Source: an uncultured Pseudoxanthomonas sp. (GTDB lineage: Bacteria > Pseudomonadota > Gammaproteobacteria > Xanthomonadales > Xanthomonadaceae). From it: a stretch of DNA of 64,000 nt. How positions within the stretch are numbered: the first letter of the stretch is position 1; every line of letters begins with the position of its first letter. Shown here one piece after another: positions 17,207 through 25,891 of the stretch. The notes beneath the pieces were generated by a model that was given only the letters and a program-made list of their open reading frames with translations, made no database searches and was not told where the DNA came from. The position numbers and the translations under genes were made by a program. The stretch lies in the NCBI GenBank assembly GCA_946479745.1, contig CAMLGZ010000003.1:62001-126000 (forward strand), in the 5' to 3' direction.

Positions 17207-17953
17207 TTAGTCGCAGAAAATCTCCACGGCAGCCAATCGCCACGAAATCCTTCCGCTCTCGCTATTGGACAAATAGAGTTCAGGCCCGCTACAGAACGCT
17301 CCACCGCTCCAGCTTGCTCGAAAAAGGACATCCAGAATCCCGTCCCGATTTATGTCGCCCACGTACTCCAAGGCATATCCGGTAGACCGCACACCTTTGT
17401 TAGTTTCGACTGGAGCGGAATAGATAAGCTGCCGAGCACCTTGCGAGGCGACCACGACAGAACACCAAGTCACATCTTCATCCGGCGCTGAACAACGCTG
17501 GGCTATGCCGATAGCCGGCAATTTTCCAGCCTTGAGCGTCAAAGCGTAGTCTCGGTCGGAAGGTACCTCGCCCTCATAATCCTTTTGCACACTCTCCACA
17601 CTCCCTGCCACCGGTTGCCAAGCCGGAAGCGCTTCGATGCTCCAGCCATTTCCTGGTTTGTCATGCCGGAAGTAGAGATAGCCCATATCGTCGATTGCAG
17701 ACCAAACAGAAGAGGCAACGATGCGCCAACCCTCTCCTGTTTTCACCAACAGGTACTGCTTGTCCTCGCGTTTCCATTTCAATGAAGCGTCAAGGGGTTC
17801 GTCCGCACCCTGGACATCCTTCAGGCGCCATTGGGATTCTTCTTGTTCTCTGTTCCACGGTGCGCATGAGTATGGCTCACAGGCCTGCGCCGGTGCCGCC
17901 AATAGCACAGTAACTGGAGCAAGTATCAGCATGAAAATGCCATTCAACCTCAC
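17207..17953 (-). CDS. Exported protein, unknown function (248 aa)
   Basis: A signal peptide (cleavage near APAQA-CEP) precedes a mature protein rich in aromatic residues. A C-terminal GDINRDGILDVLF segment resembles calcium-binding FG-GAP/dockerin-type loops (D-x-N-x-D-G). Several Cys residues suit a periplasmic disulphide protein. The GTG start overlaps the spoT stop (GTGA on the minus strand), so its translation may be coupled to spoT. An in-frame ATG eight codons in is an alternative start. No known family. It sits between spoT and ridA, where E. coli has no secreted gene. Confidence 0.65.
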   Translation of the reverse strand: MRLNGIFMLILAPVTVLLAAPAQACEPYSCAPWNREQEESQWRLKDVQGADEPLDASLKWKREDKQYLLVKTGEGWRIVASSVWSAIDDMGYLYFRHDKPGNGWSIEALPAWQPVAGSVESVQKDYEGEVPSDRDYALTLKAGKLPAIGIAQRCSAPDEDVTWCSVVVASQGARQLIYSAPVETNKGVRSTGYALEYVGDINRDGILDVLFRASWSGGAFCSGPELYLSNSESGRISWRLAAVEIFCD

Positions 17954-20118
17954 TGTCTACGCACCCCATGCACCACACTCAGCCGCCGCAATCTGCGCAT
18001 CACCTCAGCTAGGTGGTTGCGATCGCGCACCTGGATGGAAAAACGCAGCACCGCGGCGTTAATGTCGCGCTCCAGATATTCCACACGATCGATGTTGGAT
18101 TGGCTTTGCGCCACCGCGGCGGCGACCTGGGCGAGCACGCCGGGGCGGTTTTCCACATCGATCAGCAACGCGGCGTCGTAGTCGCCGGTGACGCTGGTGT
18201 CCCAGTCGATGGGAATCCAGCGCTCGGGCGATTTGCGGAATTCGACCACGTTGGGGCAATCCAGGCGATGCACCACGATGCCCTTGCCGGCGGTGTGGTA
18301 GCCCATGATTTCGTCGCCCGGGATCGGCTGGCAACAGTTGGCGAAGCTGACCACGCCGCGCTCGGTGCCGTTGATCAGAATCTTTTCCTGCGAATGCTTG
18401 GAATGGCCGCCGCCGCGCAGTTCGGCATAAGCGGTCAGCGCTTGCGCCGCTTGCGTCGGCATCCAGTTACCCAGCGCGACATCTGCGAGGAAGGCCTCCA
18501 GACGCGGATAGCGATGTTCGGCCAGGAACGCTTCCAGCCGTTGCTGCGGCAAACGCTCCAGCGAACTGTCCAGATCTTCCAGCGCGCGGTCCAGCATGCG
18601 ATGGCCCAGTTGCACCGCGTCCTCGTGCTCCAGCTGTTTGAGCTGATGGCGGATGGCGGTGCGCGCCTTGCTGGTGACCACGAATTCCAGCCACTGCGGC
18701 TTGGGCAGCGCGGATTTGGCGGTGATGATCTCCACGCTCTGGCCGCTGGCCAGCTTGGTGCGCAACGGCACCAGCTTCTTGTCCACGCGCGAAGCCACCG
18801 CCTGATTGCCGACATCGGTGTGCACCGCGTAGGCGAAATCCAGCGCGGTGGAACTGCGCGGCAGCGACAGAATCTTGCCCTTCGGAGTGAACAGATAGAC
18901 CTCGTCCGGGAACAGGTCGACCTTCACGTTGTCCAGGAATTCCAGCGACGAACCGGCGGCGCGCTGGTTCTCGATCAGCTCCATGATCCAGGCGTGCGCG
19001 CGGCTCTGCGCGCTGTTGGGCGTTTGCGCGCCGTATTTGTAGGTCCAGTGCGCGGCGATGCCGCGTTCGGCGATGAGGTCCATCTCCACAGTGCGGATCT
19101 GCACCTCGATCGGCGAACCGTAGGGCCCGAACAGCACCGTATGCAGCGACTGGTAGCCGTTGGCCTTGGGAATGGCGATGAAATCGCGGAACCGTGCGTC
19201 CAACGGCTTGTACTGCGCGTGCACCGAACCCAGCGCCTGATAGCAGTGCGGCACGCTGTCCACCACCACGCGGAAGCCGAATACGTCCATCACCTGGTCG
19301 AAGCTTTTTCCTTCGCCGTGCATCTTGTTGTAGATGCTCCAGGGCGTCTTGATGCGGCTGACCAGGCGGTGTTCCAGCCCGTCGCGGGTCAGGCGCTGCG
19401 ACAGGTGCGCTTCGATCTGCGCCATCGACTCGCGCCGCACCACCGGCTGGCTGCGGATGTGCTTGTCGATGATCGCGTGGCGCCACGGATACATCGCGCG
19501 GAAACCCAGGTCCTGCAGTTCGGACTTGACCAGATTCATGCCCAGCCGCTGGGCGATGGGCGCGTAGATGTCCAGGGTTTCCTTGGCGATGCGCTTGCGC
19601 GCCTCGGGACCCTGCGCGCCCAGCGTGCGCATGTTGTGCAGGCGGTCGGCCAGCTTGATCATGATCACGCGCAGATCGCGCGACATGGCCAGCAGCATCT
19701 TGCGGAAACTCTCGGCCGCCGCTTCCTGGCGGTCGCGGAAATGCAGCTTGTCCAGTTTGGTGACACCGTCCACCAGCTCGGCGACCGATTCGCCGAAGCC
19801 TTCGGCGATCTCGGCATGGGTGAGTGGCGTGTCCTCGATGGTGTCGTGCAGGATCGCGGCGATCAGGGTTTCGACATCCAGCCCCAGTTCGGCCAGCACC
19901 TGGGCTACGGCGACCGGATGGGTGATGTAGGGCTCTCCCGACTTGCGGGTCTGCCCTTCGTGCGCAGCGGCGCCGACTTGCCAGGCGCGCCGCAGCAGAG
20001 GCAGTTGCTCGGCAGGCAGGTAACTGGCCACGCGTTCCAACTGGCGCAGATATTCCGGCACCCCGTCGTCTGGGGATGGGGAAGGAGCGACAGTCTTGGC
20101 AGTGCGGCTGGGGGACAT
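17950..20118 (-). CDS. spoT: Bifunctional (p)ppGpp synthetase/hydrolase
   Basis: Makes and degrades the stringent-response alarmone. 722 residues with the full long-RSH layout: hydrolase HD domain (THPVAVAQ with His 67, ILHDTIED with His 91-Asp 92), synthetase domain (DVFGFRVVVDS, RFRDFIAIPKANGYQSLHT), a TGS domain near 410-470, a helical region, and a C-terminal ACT domain (DVENRPGVLAQVAAAVAQS). Intact HD residues mark it as SpoT/Rel-like rather than a RelA that has lost hydrolase activity. It follows rpoZ with a 614-base repeat-rich gap, and its stop overlaps the next gene. Confidence 0.96.
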   Translation of the reverse strand: MSPSRTAKTVAPSPSPDDGVPEYLRQLERVASYLPAEQLPLLRRAWQVGAAAHEGQTRKSGEPYITHPVAVAQVLAELGLDVETLIAAILHDTIEDTPLTHAEIAEGFGESVAELVDGVTKLDKLHFRDRQEAAAESFRKMLLAMSRDLRVIMIKLADRLHNMRTLGAQGPEARKRIAKETLDIYAPIAQRLGMNLVKSELQDLGFRAMYPWRHAIIDKHIRSQPVVRRESMAQIEAHLSQRLTRDGLEHRLVSRIKTPWSIYNKMHGEGKSFDQVMDVFGFRVVVDSVPHCYQALGSVHAQYKPLDARFRDFIAIPKANGYQSLHTVLFGPYGSPIEVQIRTVEMDLIAERGIAAHWTYKYGAQTPNSAQSRAHAWIMELIENQRAAGSSLEFLDNVKVDLFPDEVYLFTPKGKILSLPRSSTALDFAYAVHTDVGNQAVASRVDKKLVPLRTKLASGQSVEIITAKSALPKPQWLEFVVTSKARTAIRHQLKQLEHEDAVQLGHRMLDRALEDLDSSLERLPQQRLEAFLAEHRYPRLEAFLADVALGNWMPTQAAQALTAYAELRGGGHSKHSQEKILINGTERGVVSFANCCQPIPGDEIMGYHTAGKGIVVHRLDCPNVVEFRKSPERWIPIDWDTSVTGDYDAALLIDVENRPGVLAQVAAAVAQSQSNIDRVEYLERDINAAVLRFSIQVRDRNHLAEVMRRLRRLSVVHGVRRQ

Positions 20119-20681
20119 GCCGCAAGCCTATGCCAGCGGGCATATAACGGCAAATTAATGTGAAACGTTTAAGTCAGAGCGGCTGGCTGGCGCTATCGAC
20201 GATGTTGCCATCGCCGTTGCTGTCGATGTTGCTTTAGGAGCCCCGTGAGACGCGGCAAATGGGTCGGGACAAACCCCGCAGGGGCGGCGCACAGGGATGT
20301 GCGCCGTTTCCGGAGGCGCAGGAAGCGCCTTACGGAAATTTCCGAGCCATTTGCGGACCCGGCGGCTTTATCGCCGGGCGCGACGTCAGGGTGTGTTTCT
20401 TCGGTTACTTTCTTTGCACAAGCAAAGAAAGTGACTCGCGCAACGCTTTGCCTTTGCTTCAAAGACTCAAAGCAAGATCAAGGGCACCCCTCCTCAATCC
20501 TCCCCTGCGCTGCGCGCAAGGGAGGAGGCAGAAGCAGGAGCAGGAACAAGATCAAGAACAAGACCAAGATGGATGACCAGCCGTTCGGCTGTTGAAAAGC
20601 GCTTCCAGCGTTCGCTGGGATGACGACTGTGGGTGGGTCGTGACGAGCCATCGCTAACGCTCACGGCAGATCCAAAAAGCA
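20119..20681. repeat. Repeat-rich intergenic region between rpoZ and spoT
   Basis: No credible gene. It holds a perfect 11-bp hairpin ACTTTCTTTGC-ACAA-GCAAAGAAAGT at 20406-20431, within a GGTTACTTTCTTTGC...AAAGTGACTCGCG sequence that I recall as a dispersed element in xanthomonads. A low-complexity stretch of CAGGAGCAGGAACAAGATCA type follows (about 20530-20570). Translations of this region are repeat-derived and are not annotated as proteins. Confidence 0.5.
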
Positions 20682-20705
20682 AACAGCCCGCTTTCGCGGG
20701 CTGTT
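20682..20705 (-). terminator. Rho-independent terminator of rpoZ
   Basis: Stem AACAGCCCGC / GCGGGCTGTT with a TTTC loop; on the minus strand it is followed by TGCTTTTT. It lies 28 bases after the rpoZ stop and would separate rpoZ from spoT. Confidence 0.8.
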
Positions 20706-20732
20706 CGACAGGTAACCGAAGACCGAAACCGA

Positions 20733-21032
20733 TCAGTCGTCGCCCTTGGACAGATCATCGTCCGCGACCACTTCGGCGGCGGCCCATTCCAGCGCCTCGC
20801 GCTCGGCGCGTTCGCGCTCGGCCTTCTCGACCCGGTTGATGAGCTCGTTGTCGATCTTGCGCGCTGCGATCTCGCGCAGCGCCAGCACCGTCGGCTTGTC
20901 GCCGCTCTCGTGATTGTCGATAAGCGGCTCCACGCCGTTGGCCAACTGGCGGGCGCGCTTGGCGGCCATCATGACCAGCTCGAAACGGTTATCGACGACT
21001 TCCAGGCAATCTTCTACGGTAATGCGGGCCAT
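20733..21032 (-). CDS. rpoZ: DNA-directed RNA polymerase omega subunit
   Basis: Small subunit that latches the beta' subunit during RNA polymerase assembly. It starts [20 protein letters not shown], the invariant opening of the family, and continues with the AAKRARQL segment and the acidic C-terminal tail typical of gammaproteobacteria. The frame runs upstream to 21113, but only the ATG at 21032 gives the conserved N-terminus and the normal 99 residues. The gene lies between gmk and spoT, as in E. coli. Confidence 0.97.
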   Translation of the reverse strand: MARITVEDCLEVVDNRFELVMMAAKRARQLANGVEPLIDNHESGDKPTVLALREIAARKIDNELINRVEKAERERAEREALEWAAAEVVADDDLSKGDD

Positions 21033-21206
21033 GCGGGCTCCCGGCGACCCGGGGGCCGCGCGATTAATACAGAAAGGGGCGCGGATTGTAGGGCCGGAGC
21101 CGGCCGCATGCAAGCATTTGGGTCTTTTCGCCCTTGTTAATCAATAACTTGAGCGCAGGAAGCGGCCCCGACCTGGCTCCCGCGGCGCAAGCGCAACAGC
21201 CCAGAA

Positions 21207-21824
21207 CTACCCCAGCAGGGTCTGGATCAGCCCGGCGTGCCGTGCCACCTGGGGCTCCTTGCGCAGGCGGCTGGCGGTGAAGATGGCGCACATCTCCTCC
21301 ACCGCGGTGTCGAAAACCTCGTTGACGATGACGTAATCGAACTCGCCGTAATGCGACATTTCCTCGCGCGCCGCCGCCAGCCGCTGCGCGATCACCGCTT
21401 CGCTGTCCTGGCCACGATTGCGCATGCGCTGCTCCAGCGCTTCGCGCGAGGGCGGCAGTATGAACACGCTGACCGCGTTGGGCACCTTGGCCCGCACCTG
21501 GCGCGCGCCCTGCCAGTCGATCTCGAGCAGCACATCCTTGCCGGCGTTCAATTGCGGCTCCACCGACTGGCGCGCGGTGCCCTTCCAGTCGCCGTGGACT
21601 TTGGCGTATTCGAAGAAATCGCCCGCATCGATCATCTGCTGGAAGTCGTCGGCGGAGACGAAGTTGTAGTGCTGCGCGTGGCGTTCGCCCGGGCGCGGCT
21701 GGCGCGAGGTGAACGAGATCGACAGCGCGATCTGCGCATCGCGCGCCAGCACAGCGTTGACGATGCTGCTCTTGCCGGCCCCCGAGGGCGCGGCGACCAC
21801 GTAAAGGGTTCCGCGCATGCTCAT
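21207..21824 (-). CDS. gmk: Guanylate kinase
   Basis: Phosphorylates GMP to GDP with ATP; essential for GTP and dGTP supply. 205 residues. P-loop APSGAGKSS at 12-20, GMP-binding SFTSRQPRPGERHAQHY, the GDFFEYAKVHGDWKGT segment, and the DWQGARQV motif with the lid Arg residues are all intact. The start MSMRGTLYVV could also be the third residue. It lies 12 bases after yicC on the same strand and upstream of rpoZ. Confidence 0.97.
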   Translation of the reverse strand: MSMRGTLYVVAAPSGAGKSSIVNAVLARDAQIALSISFTSRQPRPGERHAQHYNFVSADDFQQMIDAGDFFEYAKVHGDWKGTARQSVEPQLNAGKDVLLEIDWQGARQVRAKVPNAVSVFILPPSREALEQRMRNRGQDSEAVIAQRLAAAREEMSHYGEFDYVIVNEVFDTAVEEMCAIFTASRLRKEPQVARHAGLIQTLLG

Positions 21825-21836
21825 TCGCTCGCTTCC

Positions 21837-22697
21837 CTACTCAATGTTCTGCACCTGTTCGCGGATCTGGTCGATCAGCACTTTCAATTCCACCGCGATA
21901 TTGGTGGTGCGCACGTCGACCGATTTGGAACCCAGCGTGTTGGCCTCGCGATTGAATTCCTGCAACAGGAAATCCAGGCGGCGGCCTACCGGCTCGGTCT
22001 GCTTCAGCACCCGGCGGATTTCCTTGATGTGGCTGTCCAGGCGGTCGAGTTCTTCGTCCACGTCGAGCTTCTGCAGCCACAGCACCAGTTCCTGCTCTAC
22101 CCGGCCGGGATCGGCCGCCTGGGCCAGATCGGCCAGACGCGCGTCCAGCTTCTGGCGCTGGCCGGTGCGGATGACCGGAATCAATTCGCGCACTTCGGCC
22201 GCGCGCGCGGCCAATGCCTCCACCCGCTCCTTGATCGCCTCGGCCAGTTTTTCGCCCTCGCGCTCGCGCGCGCCGACGAACTGGTCCAGCAGCGTATCCA
22301 GCAAGGCCAGCGCGTCGGCCTGCAGAACCTCGGCGTCGGTCGAACGGGCCTGCAGCACGCCAGGATATTGCAACAGGTCGATGAACTCGGTACGTAGCGC
22401 CGGGAAGCGCGCCGTCATGTCCAACGCCAGTTCCGACAACTGCATCACCAGCGACGCATTCAGTTGCAGGCCGCCCTCGCCTTCCGGCGAACGCAGGCGC
22501 AAGGTGAAATCCAGCTTGCCACGGGCGATGCGCGCGGAGATGCGCTCGCGCAACGCCGGCTCCAGCACGCGCAGTTCTTCGGGCAGGCGCAGGCCCAGCT
22601 CCAGGAAGCGGTGGTTCACCGCGCGCAATTCGCACGCCAGGGTGCCGCCCTCGGTGGCGCGTTCGGCGGTGGCGTAGGCGGTCATGCTGCGGATCAT
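21837..22697 (-). CDS. yicC: YicC family endoribonuclease
   Basis: 286 residues. The N-terminus MIRSMTAYATAE and the C-terminal FLLQEFNREANTLGSKS, with the charged helical middle, are the hallmarks of YicC/YloC proteins. E. coli YicC is reported to be an endoribonuclease and adaptor that promotes small-RNA decay. Cytoplasmic. It is divergent from rph (start-to-start gap of 69 bases), as in E. coli, and directly upstream of gmk in the same direction. Confidence 0.93.
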   Translation of the reverse strand: MIRSMTAYATAERATEGGTLACELRAVNHRFLELGLRLPEELRVLEPALRERISARIARGKLDFTLRLRSPEGEGGLQLNASLVMQLSELALDMTARFPALRTEFIDLLQYPGVLQARSTDAEVLQADALALLDTLLDQFVGAREREGEKLAEAIKERVEALAARAAEVRELIPVIRTGQRQKLDARLADLAQAADPGRVEQELVLWLQKLDVDEELDRLDSHIKEIRRVLKQTEPVGRRLDFLLQEFNREANTLGSKSVDVRTTNIAVELKVLIDQIREQVQNIE

Positions 22698-22766
22698 TAG
22701 TCAGGGCCTGGCCGGAGCTGCGGGAGGCGAATGGTAACCTAGCCCGCCCTTTTTACGGATTCGCGC

Positions 22767-23492
22767 ATGACCGTCGTTCGCCCCAGTGGCCGCCTCCCCG
22801 AGCAGATGCGTGAAGTGAGCATCCAGCGCGGCTACACCCGCCACGCCGAGGGCTCGGTGCTGGTGTCGTTCGGCGAGACTCGCGTGTTGTGCACGGCCAG
22901 CGTGGAAAACCGCGTACCGGGCTTCCTGCGCGGCAAGGGCGAAGGCTGGGTCACCGCCGAATACGGCATGCTGCCGCGCTCCACCCATACCCGCAGCGAC
23001 CGCGAGGCCTCGCGCGGCAAGCAGGGCGGGCGCACGCTGGAAATCCAGCGCCTGATCGGCCGCGCGCTGCGCGCCTGCGTGGACCGCAACGCCCTGGGCG
23101 AACGCACCATCACCCTGGACTGCGATGTGCTGCAGGCCGACGGCGGCACCCGCACCGCCGCGATCACCGGCGCGTACGTGGCGCTGGTGGATGCGGTCAA
23201 CTGGTTGAAGGCGAAGAACGAAATCAAGCGCGACCCGATCCACGGCGCGGTCGCCGCGGTGTCGGTCGGCATCTATCGCGGCGTGCCGGTGCTGGACCTG
23301 GACTATCCGGAAGACAGCGATTGCGATACCGACATGAATCTGGTGATGAACGATGGCGGTGGTTTCATCGAACTGCAGGGCACCGCCGAAGGCCATGCGT
23401 TCCGCCGCGACGAACTCAACGATCTGCTGGCGCTGGGCGAGAAAGGCATCGGCGAGTTGTTCGCTGCGCAGCGCGCAGCGCTGGGCCAATAA
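22767..23492 (+). CDS. rph: Ribonuclease PH
   Basis: Phosphate-dependent 3'-5' exoribonuclease that trims tRNA precursors. 241 residues, the usual size. Family motifs [20 protein letters not shown], the [15 protein letters not shown] segment, the [20 protein letters not shown] phosphate-binding region and [16 protein letters not shown] are complete. The frame is undisturbed to the stop, unlike the frameshifted rph of E. coli K-12. It is divergent from yicC. A REP-like element begins three bases after the stop. Confidence 0.97.
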   Translation: MTVVRPSGRLPEQMREVSIQRGYTRHAEGSVLVSFGETRVLCTASVENRVPGFLRGKGEGWVTAEYGMLPRSTHTRSDREASRGKQGGRTLEIQRLIGRALRACVDRNALGERTITLDCDVLQADGGTRTAAITGAYVALVDAVNWLKAKNEIKRDPIHGAVAAVSVGIYRGVPVLDLDYPEDSDCDTDMNLVMNDGGGFIELQGTAEGHAFRRDELNDLLALGEKGIGELFAAQRAALGQ

Positions 23493-23494
23493 CC

Positions 23495-23570
23495 TCTGTA
23501 GGAGCGGGCCCTGCCCGCGACCGTTCTTCGCAATGGACAGGAAAAGCGTCGCGGGCAGGGCCCGCTCCTG
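23495..23570. repeat. REP-like palindrome (TGTAGGAGCGGG family)
   Basis: TGTAGGAGCGGGCCCTGCCC followed by GCGAC is mirrored by GTCGCGGGCAGGGCCCGCTC followed by CTGCA. The arms are about 25 bases. It lies between rph and the VOC gene. Confidence 0.85.
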
Positions 23571-23591
23571 CAGACAGTTGGATATCGAGAC

Positions 23592-23984
23592 ATGAAACAA
23601 ACCCTCAGCCTCATCTCCGTGGTCGTAGACGATTACGACACCGCCATCGCCCACTACACCGGCGTACTGGGATTCGACCTGCTGGAAGACACCGACCGCG
23701 GCAACGGCAAGCGCTGGGTGCGGGTCGCTCCGCGCGGCAGCCGGGAAACCGCGTTGCTGCTGGCCCAGGCCAGCAACGAGGCGCAGCGCGCACGCATCGG
23801 CGACCAGCACGGCGGGCGGGTGGGATTCTTCCTGCAGACCGACGATTTCTGGCGCGATTACCACGCCATGACCGGCAAAGGCGTGGAGTTTCTGGAAACA
23901 CCGCGCGAAGAGGATTACGGCACCGTTGCCGTCTTCCGCGACCGCTACGGCAACAAGTGGGATCTATTGGAATTGAAAGCATGA
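23592..23984 (+). CDS. VOC (glyoxalase/dioxygenase fold) family protein
   Basis: 130 residues with two beta-alpha-beta-beta-beta units. The first opens with LSLISVVVDDYDTAIAHYTG and FDLLEDTD; the second ends FRDRYGNKWDLLEL, with the usual Glu metal ligand. Similar proteins are annotated as glyoxalase, bleomycin-resistance or extradiol dioxygenase relatives, and the substrate cannot be read from sequence. Its TGA overlaps the ATG of rdgB (ATGA), so the two are translationally linked. Confidence 0.88.
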   Translation: MKQTLSLISVVVDDYDTAIAHYTGVLGFDLLEDTDRGNGKRWVRVAPRGSRETALLLAQASNEAQRARIGDQHGGRVGFFLQTDDFWRDYHAMTGKGVEFLETPREEDYGTVAVFRDRYGNKWDLLELKA

Positions 23985-24571
23985 AGCTGGTGCTGGCCTC
24001 CTCCAATCAAGGCAAGCTGCAGGAATTGCGCGAACTGCTGGCGGGCAACGACATCGAACTGCTGGCCCAATCCGATCTGGGCGTAGAGGACGCCGACGAA
24101 ACCGGCAGCACTTTCGTAGAGAACGCGTTGATCAAGGCGCGCCACGCGGCCCAGGTCACCGGGTTGCCGGCCCTGGCCGACGATTCGGGCATCTGCGTGG
24201 ACGCATTGAAAGGCGCGCCCGGCCTGTATTCGGCGCGCTACGCCGGCGAGCACGGCAATGCCTCGCGCAATATCGACAAGTTGCTGGACGTGTTGCGGGA
24301 AACCCCTGACGACCGTCGCACCGCGCATTTCTATTGCGTACTGGTGCTGTTGCGCCACCCCGAGGATCCGCAGCCGCTGATCGTGGAAGGACAATGGAAC
24401 GGCAGCATCTTGCGTGAACGTCGCGGCACCGGCGGCCATGGCTACGATCCGGTGTTCTTCGATCCGATCCATGGTCAGTCGGCCGCGGAAATGGAACTGG
24501 AATTGAAGAACCGCCTCAGCCACCGCGGCCAGGCCCTGGCCCGCCTGAAACAGCGCCTCCCGCATTTGTAG
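23981..24571 (+). CDS. rdgB: RdgB/HAM1 family XTP/dITP pyrophosphatase
   Basis: Removes deaminated purine nucleotides (dITP, XTP) from the pool, preventing their entry into DNA and RNA. 196 residues. Motifs: KLVLASSNQGKLQEL at the N-terminus, TFVENALIKARHAA, the ALADDSGICVDAL catalytic segment, PGLYSARYAG, and GGHGYDPVFFDP. The frame is open further upstream inside rph, but the ATG at 23981 overlapping the VOC stop gives the family's start. The TAG stop lies inside the next REP-like element. Confidence 0.95.
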   Translation: MKLVLASSNQGKLQELRELLAGNDIELLAQSDLGVEDADETGSTFVENALIKARHAAQVTGLPALADDSGICVDALKGAPGLYSARYAGEHGNASRNIDKLLDVLRETPDDRRTAHFYCVLVLLRHPEDPQPLIVEGQWNGSILRERRGTGGHGYDPVFFDPIHGQSAAEMELELKNRLSHRGQALARLKQRLPHL

Positions 24572-24637
24572 GGCGGGCATTGCCCGCCGTGTTTCCGTAT
24601 CGCGATTAAAACGCCGGCGGGCAACGCCCGCCCTACA
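24567..24637. repeat. REP-like palindrome (TGTAGGGCGGGC family) overlapping the rdgB stop
   Basis: TGTAGGGCGGGCATTGCCCG followed by CC is mirrored by CGGCGGGCAACGCCCGCCCT followed by ACA. The TAG of the left end (24569-24571) is the rdgB stop codon. The right end lies nine bases before hemW. Confidence 0.8.
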
Positions 24638-24645
24638 ATGGCGTC

Positions 24646-25800
24646 ATGATGATTCCGCCTCCGCTGTCGCTCTATGTGCACCTGCCCTGGTGCGTGCGCA
24701 AATGCCCGTACTGCGATTTCAATTCGCACGAAGGCAAGGGCGCGCTGCCGTTCGCCGGCTATGTGGATGCGTTGATCCGCGACCTGGACCAGGATCTGCC
24801 GCTGGTGTGGGGGCGCAGCGTGCATTCGGTGTTCTTCGGCGGCGGCACGCCCAGCCTGTTCCCGCCCGGGCAGATCGACCGTTTCCTGCAGGCCGCCAGC
24901 AGCCGCTTGCGGTTCGCGCCGAATCTGGAAATCACCCTGGAAACCAATCCGGGCACCGCCGAACACGGGCGTTTCGACGAATACCGCAAGGCTGGCGTCA
25001 ACCGCATCAGCTTCGGCATCCAGAGCTTCGACGACGGCTGCCTGAAACGCCTGGGCCGCATCCACGACAGCGCCGAGGCCGAGCGCGCGGTGAAGTTGGC
25101 GCAGGACGCAGGCTTCGACAATTTCAATCTCGATCTGATGTACGCGCTGCCTGGGCAGGACCTGGCCATGGCCGAATACGATCTGCAGCGCGCCTTCGCC
25201 CTGCAGCCTGCGCATATTTCGCATTACCAGCTGACCCTGGAGCCGAACACGATGTTCTTCGCCCGCCCGCCCAAGGGCCTGCCCGACGACGACAGCGCCT
25301 GGGACATGCAGGAACACTGCCAGGCCCTGCTGGCCGATGCGGGGTATGCGCAGTACGAAGTCAGCGCCTATGCACGGCCGGGACGGCAATGCGCGCACAA
25401 CCTCAACTACTGGCGCTTCGGCGACTACCTGGGCATCGGTGCGGGCGCGCACGGCAAACTCACGCTGGGCGCGGAACAGGACATCCTGCGCCGCTGGAAG
25501 ACCAGGCATCCCACCGTCTATCTGGCCGAGGCCGGCACTCCGGCATCGCTGGGGGGCGACGAACGCATCGCCGCCGTACGGCGTCCGTTCGAGTTCATGC
25601 TCAATGCGCTGCGGCTCAACGAAGGCTTCGCGCTGGCCGATTTTGAAGCCTGGACCGGCCTGGAGCGCGACCGCATCGCCGACCCTTTGGCGCATGCCCG
25701 TGCGCGTGGCTGGGTGACGGTGGCCGGCGACCGGGTGGTGCTCACCGAACTTGGCCGCCGCTTCACCAACGATGTGGTGGAGTTGTTCCTGGAACAGTAG
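24646..25800 (+). CDS. hemW: Haem chaperone HemW (radical SAM, CPDH-like)
   Basis: Radical-SAM family protein that binds haem and delivers it to respiratory enzymes; it was long annotated as an oxygen-independent coproporphyrinogen oxidase. 384 residues. The iron-sulphur motif WCVRKCPYCDF (C-x3-C-x2-C) lies near residue 16. Also present are GGGTPSLFPPGQI, the SAM-binding ETNPGTAEHGRFDEYRKAGVNRISFGIQSF region (split here by ordinary residues) and a C-terminal winged-helix domain ending LTELGRRFTNDVVELFLEQ. The extra N-terminal Cys that marks true HemN is lacking. It follows rdgB. Confidence 0.95.
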   Translation: MMIPPPLSLYVHLPWCVRKCPYCDFNSHEGKGALPFAGYVDALIRDLDQDLPLVWGRSVHSVFFGGGTPSLFPPGQIDRFLQAASSRLRFAPNLEITLETNPGTAEHGRFDEYRKAGVNRISFGIQSFDDGCLKRLGRIHDSAEAERAVKLAQDAGFDNFNLDLMYALPGQDLAMAEYDLQRAFALQPAHISHYQLTLEPNTMFFARPPKGLPDDDSAWDMQEHCQALLADAGYAQYEVSAYARPGRQCAHNLNYWRFGDYLGIGAGAHGKLTLGAEQDILRRWKTRHPTVYLAEAGTPASLGGDERIAAVRRPFEFMLNALRLNEGFALADFEAWTGLERDRIADPLAHARARGWVTVAGDRVVLTELGRRFTNDVVELFLEQ

Positions 25801-25891
25801 CCTGCGGCGGTAACCAGAGCTACAGACCGGCAGCGCTGCGCTGGCCGCTGGGGAATGTGTTAAAACCGGCATCAGGGGAGTCAATCAACCA

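Noticed and set aside
18013..20163. 716-aa plus-strand ORF opposite spoT
   Set aside because: Antisense shadow of a gene with all SpoT motifs.
20245..20682. Small ORFs in the rpoZ-spoT gap
   Set aside because: Their translations (such as FFGYFLCTSKESDS) are those of the dispersed repeat, with no start signals.
22701..23864. 387-aa minus-strand ORF opposite rph and the VOC gene
   Set aside because: Antisense of two well-supported genes and with no ribosome-binding site.
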